A DNA stretch of 64,000 nt from Clostridia bacterium (GTDB taxonomy: Bacteria; Bacillota; Clostridia; Oscillospirales; Acutalibacteraceae), in assembly GCA_017468425.1 (NCBI GenBank), contig JAFUIO010000020.1, positions 29,185 to 93,184 of the forward strand, given 5' to 3'. Below the pieces are notes generated by a model. That model saw only the letters and a list, made by a program, of their open reading frames with translations, ran no database searches and had not been told where the DNA came from. Of this stretch, positions 62,741 through 64,000 are shown piece after piece. The position numbers and the translations under genes were made by a program. Position 1 is the first letter of the stretch; each line of letters begins with the position of its first letter.

Positions 62741-64000
62741 ATGAAAACAAGATGGACTGATATGGTCGATAAGGATGCTCCTCTTCAGGAATATCCGAGA
62801 CCTCAGATGAAGAGAAATATCTGGTCGAATCTTAATGGCCAGTTTGATTATGCAATCAGTGATTCAATGGAAGAAATCCCGACAGAATATGAAGGGAAAA
62901 TTACTGTACCTTTTGCTATTGAAGCTCCGCTTTCAGGAGTTGAGAAAAGATTGAATCCTATGGATATCCTTTGGTATCGTAAGTCTTTTTATCTTCCTGA
63001 AGAATACAATTCAAAACACGTTATTCTTCATTTTGGTGCAGTTGACTGGGAGTGCCGTGTTTATATCAACGGTCAGTTTGTAGGCGGACATACCGGTGGA
63101 TATTGTCCTTTCAGCTTTGATATTACTGAATATCTTGTTGAAGGTGAAAACGTTCTTAATGTTTCTGTATTTGATCCTACAGATGCCGGTTGGCAGCAGA
63201 GAGGTAAGCAGGCTATCAAACAGGTTGGTTTCTGGTATACACCCACAACGGGTATCTGGCAGACAGTATGGCTTGAAGCAGTGGATGAAAAACATATCAC
63301 ATCTGTTAAACTGACACCTGATATCGATGAATACTGCGTTCATGTTGATGTGGAAACAACTGCAGAGTCTGATTATGAAATCGTTGCTACTGTTTTTGAT
63401 GATGAAGATGAAGTTGTATTTTCATCAGGTATCGGATGCGTTGATGTTATTCCGATGAAACGTTTTAAGCTCTGGAGTCCGGAAAAGCCTAATCTTTATA
63501 ATGTTATGTTTGAACTTTATCATAATGGTTTACTTGTAGATACGGTTGTAAGCTATTTTGGTATGAGAAAATATTCAGTTGAAAAAGATGAAAACGGTAT
63601 TCCTCGTCTTTTCCTCAACAACAAACCTTATTTCCAGATAGGTCTTCTCGACCAGGGTTACTGGCCCGACGGAGTTATGACAGCTCCTACTGACGATGCG
63701 ATGATTTTTGATATCAAGGTAATGAAATCTCTTGGATTCAATATGCTCAGAAAGCATATTAAGGTCGAACCTCTCCGTTGGTACTATCATTGTGATAAAA
63801 TCGGTATGATAGTTTGGCAGGATATGGTCAGCGGTGCAAAACATCCGGGTAATTTCCTTGTTGGTGTTGTTCCGTTTTTCCAGATGAGCGTAAAAGATGA
63901 TGCATATTCACTTTTCCATCGTGATGAGCAGGAATGGCGTGATCAGTTTGAGGATGAACTTGAACAGATGATGTCAACTCTCCATAACTGTGTATCAATC
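62741..64000 (+). CDS. glycoside hydrolase family 2 enzyme (partial, 5' end)
   Basis: The first 420 residues are in the window; the frame is open at the right edge. N-terminal sugar-binding domain (about 20-185) with WYRKSFYLPEEY, HFGAVDWECRVYINGQ and GGYCPFSFDITEYL, then an Ig-like domain, then the start of the TIM barrel (LFLNNKPYFQIGLLDQGYWPDG and LRKHIKVEPLRWYYHCDKIGMIVWQDM). The catalytic Glu residues would lie further on. No signal peptide, so intracellular; the substrate is a beta-galactoside, glucuronide or mannoside type. GGAGG is six bases before ATG 62741. Confidence 0.88.
   Translation, partial: MKTRWTDMVDKDAPLQEYPRPQMKRNIWSNLNGQFDYAISDSMEEIPTEYEGKITVPFAIEAPLSGVEKRLNPMDILWYRKSFYLPEEYNSKHVILHFGAVDWECRVYINGQFVGGHTGGYCPFSFDITEYLVEGENVLNVSVFDPTDAGWQQRGKQAIKQVGFWYTPTTGIWQTVWLEAVDEKHITSVKLTPDIDEYCVHVDVETTAESDYEIVATVFDDEDEVVFSSGIGCVDVIPMKRFKLWSPEKPNLYNVMFELYHNGLLVDTVVSYFGMRKYSVEKDENGIPRLFLNNKPYFQIGLLDQGYWPDGVMTAPTDDAMIFDIKVMKSLGFNMLRKHIKVEPLRWYYHCDKIGMIVWQDMVSGAKHPGNFLVGVVPFFQMSVKDDAYSLFHRDEQEWRDQFEDELEQMMSTLHNCVSI

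Overview
The window is AT-rich DNA with the gene content and order of an anaerobic, low-GC, spore-forming Clostridia bacterium. An uncultured member of the Ruminococcaceae/Oscillospirales that lives on plant or host polysaccharide would fit. The pointers are Rex redox regulation, FeoAB ferrous iron uptake, GerW and SpoVM-like sporulation proteins, the order def-fmt-rsmB-rlmN-stp-prkC-rsgA, a giant secreted protein ending in a dockerin-like module, and two glycoside hydrolase-like proteins. The assignment is inferred from content; no database was searched.

Layout. 0-4 kb: an epimerase/dehydratase fused to a Cys/His-rich tail (minus), then feoA-feoB (plus). 4-9.8 kb: a minus-strand operon of aconitase, isocitrate dehydrogenase, rex, a sugar-phosphate isomerase-like protein and a DUF6807 protein. 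Its promoter overlaps a candidate Rex operator. 10-33.9 kb: one plus-strand run of 26 genes with short gaps or overlaps, ending at a strong terminator. It holds a lipoprotein, a two-component pair, yqhQ-prmC, an M50 protease, scpA-scpB, DUF2953, gerW, a DacF-type carboxypeptidase, rluB, a GNAT-like protein, yicC, remA, gmk, rpoZ, priA, def, fmt, a YugP-like peptidase, rsmB, rlmN, a PP2C phosphatase, a PASTA kinase and rsgA. 33.9-34.2 kb: two tiny genes, a 49-residue membrane protein and a 30-residue SpoVM-like protein.

34.2-36.7 kb: a monocistronic GH38-like protein. 36.8-46.4 kb: uvrB-uvrA-nnr, a lipoprotein, then a class II aldolase, a PI-PLC-like protein and a PfkB kinase, with one terminator at the end. 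46.6-55.2 kb: a secreted protein of 2864 residues built from about seven 257-residue Ig-like plus helical repeats, a helical C-terminal region and a dockerin-like end. 55.3-57.9 kb: PTS IIC-like transporter, trmB and a Cof-type HAD phosphatase. 57.9-59.5 kb (minus): tRNA-Thr(CGU), a terminator, then a sodium:amino acid symporter. 59.6-64 kb: lipoprotein plus fabG-like reductase, zinc-ribbon membrane protein, tRNA-Leu(UAG), and a GH2 enzyme cut by the window end.

Together these cover the oxidative citrate branch under redox control, cell envelope and chromosome housekeeping, sporulation, DNA repair and carbohydrate use. Many genes start with TTG or GTG behind an AGGTG-type ribosome binding site, so several starts given here lie inside the longest possible ORF. 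No CRISPR array, insertion sequence, rRNA or prophage was seen. No gene-free stretch exceeds about 200 bases except the 33.8-34.26 kb region, which holds the two small genes and their signals.
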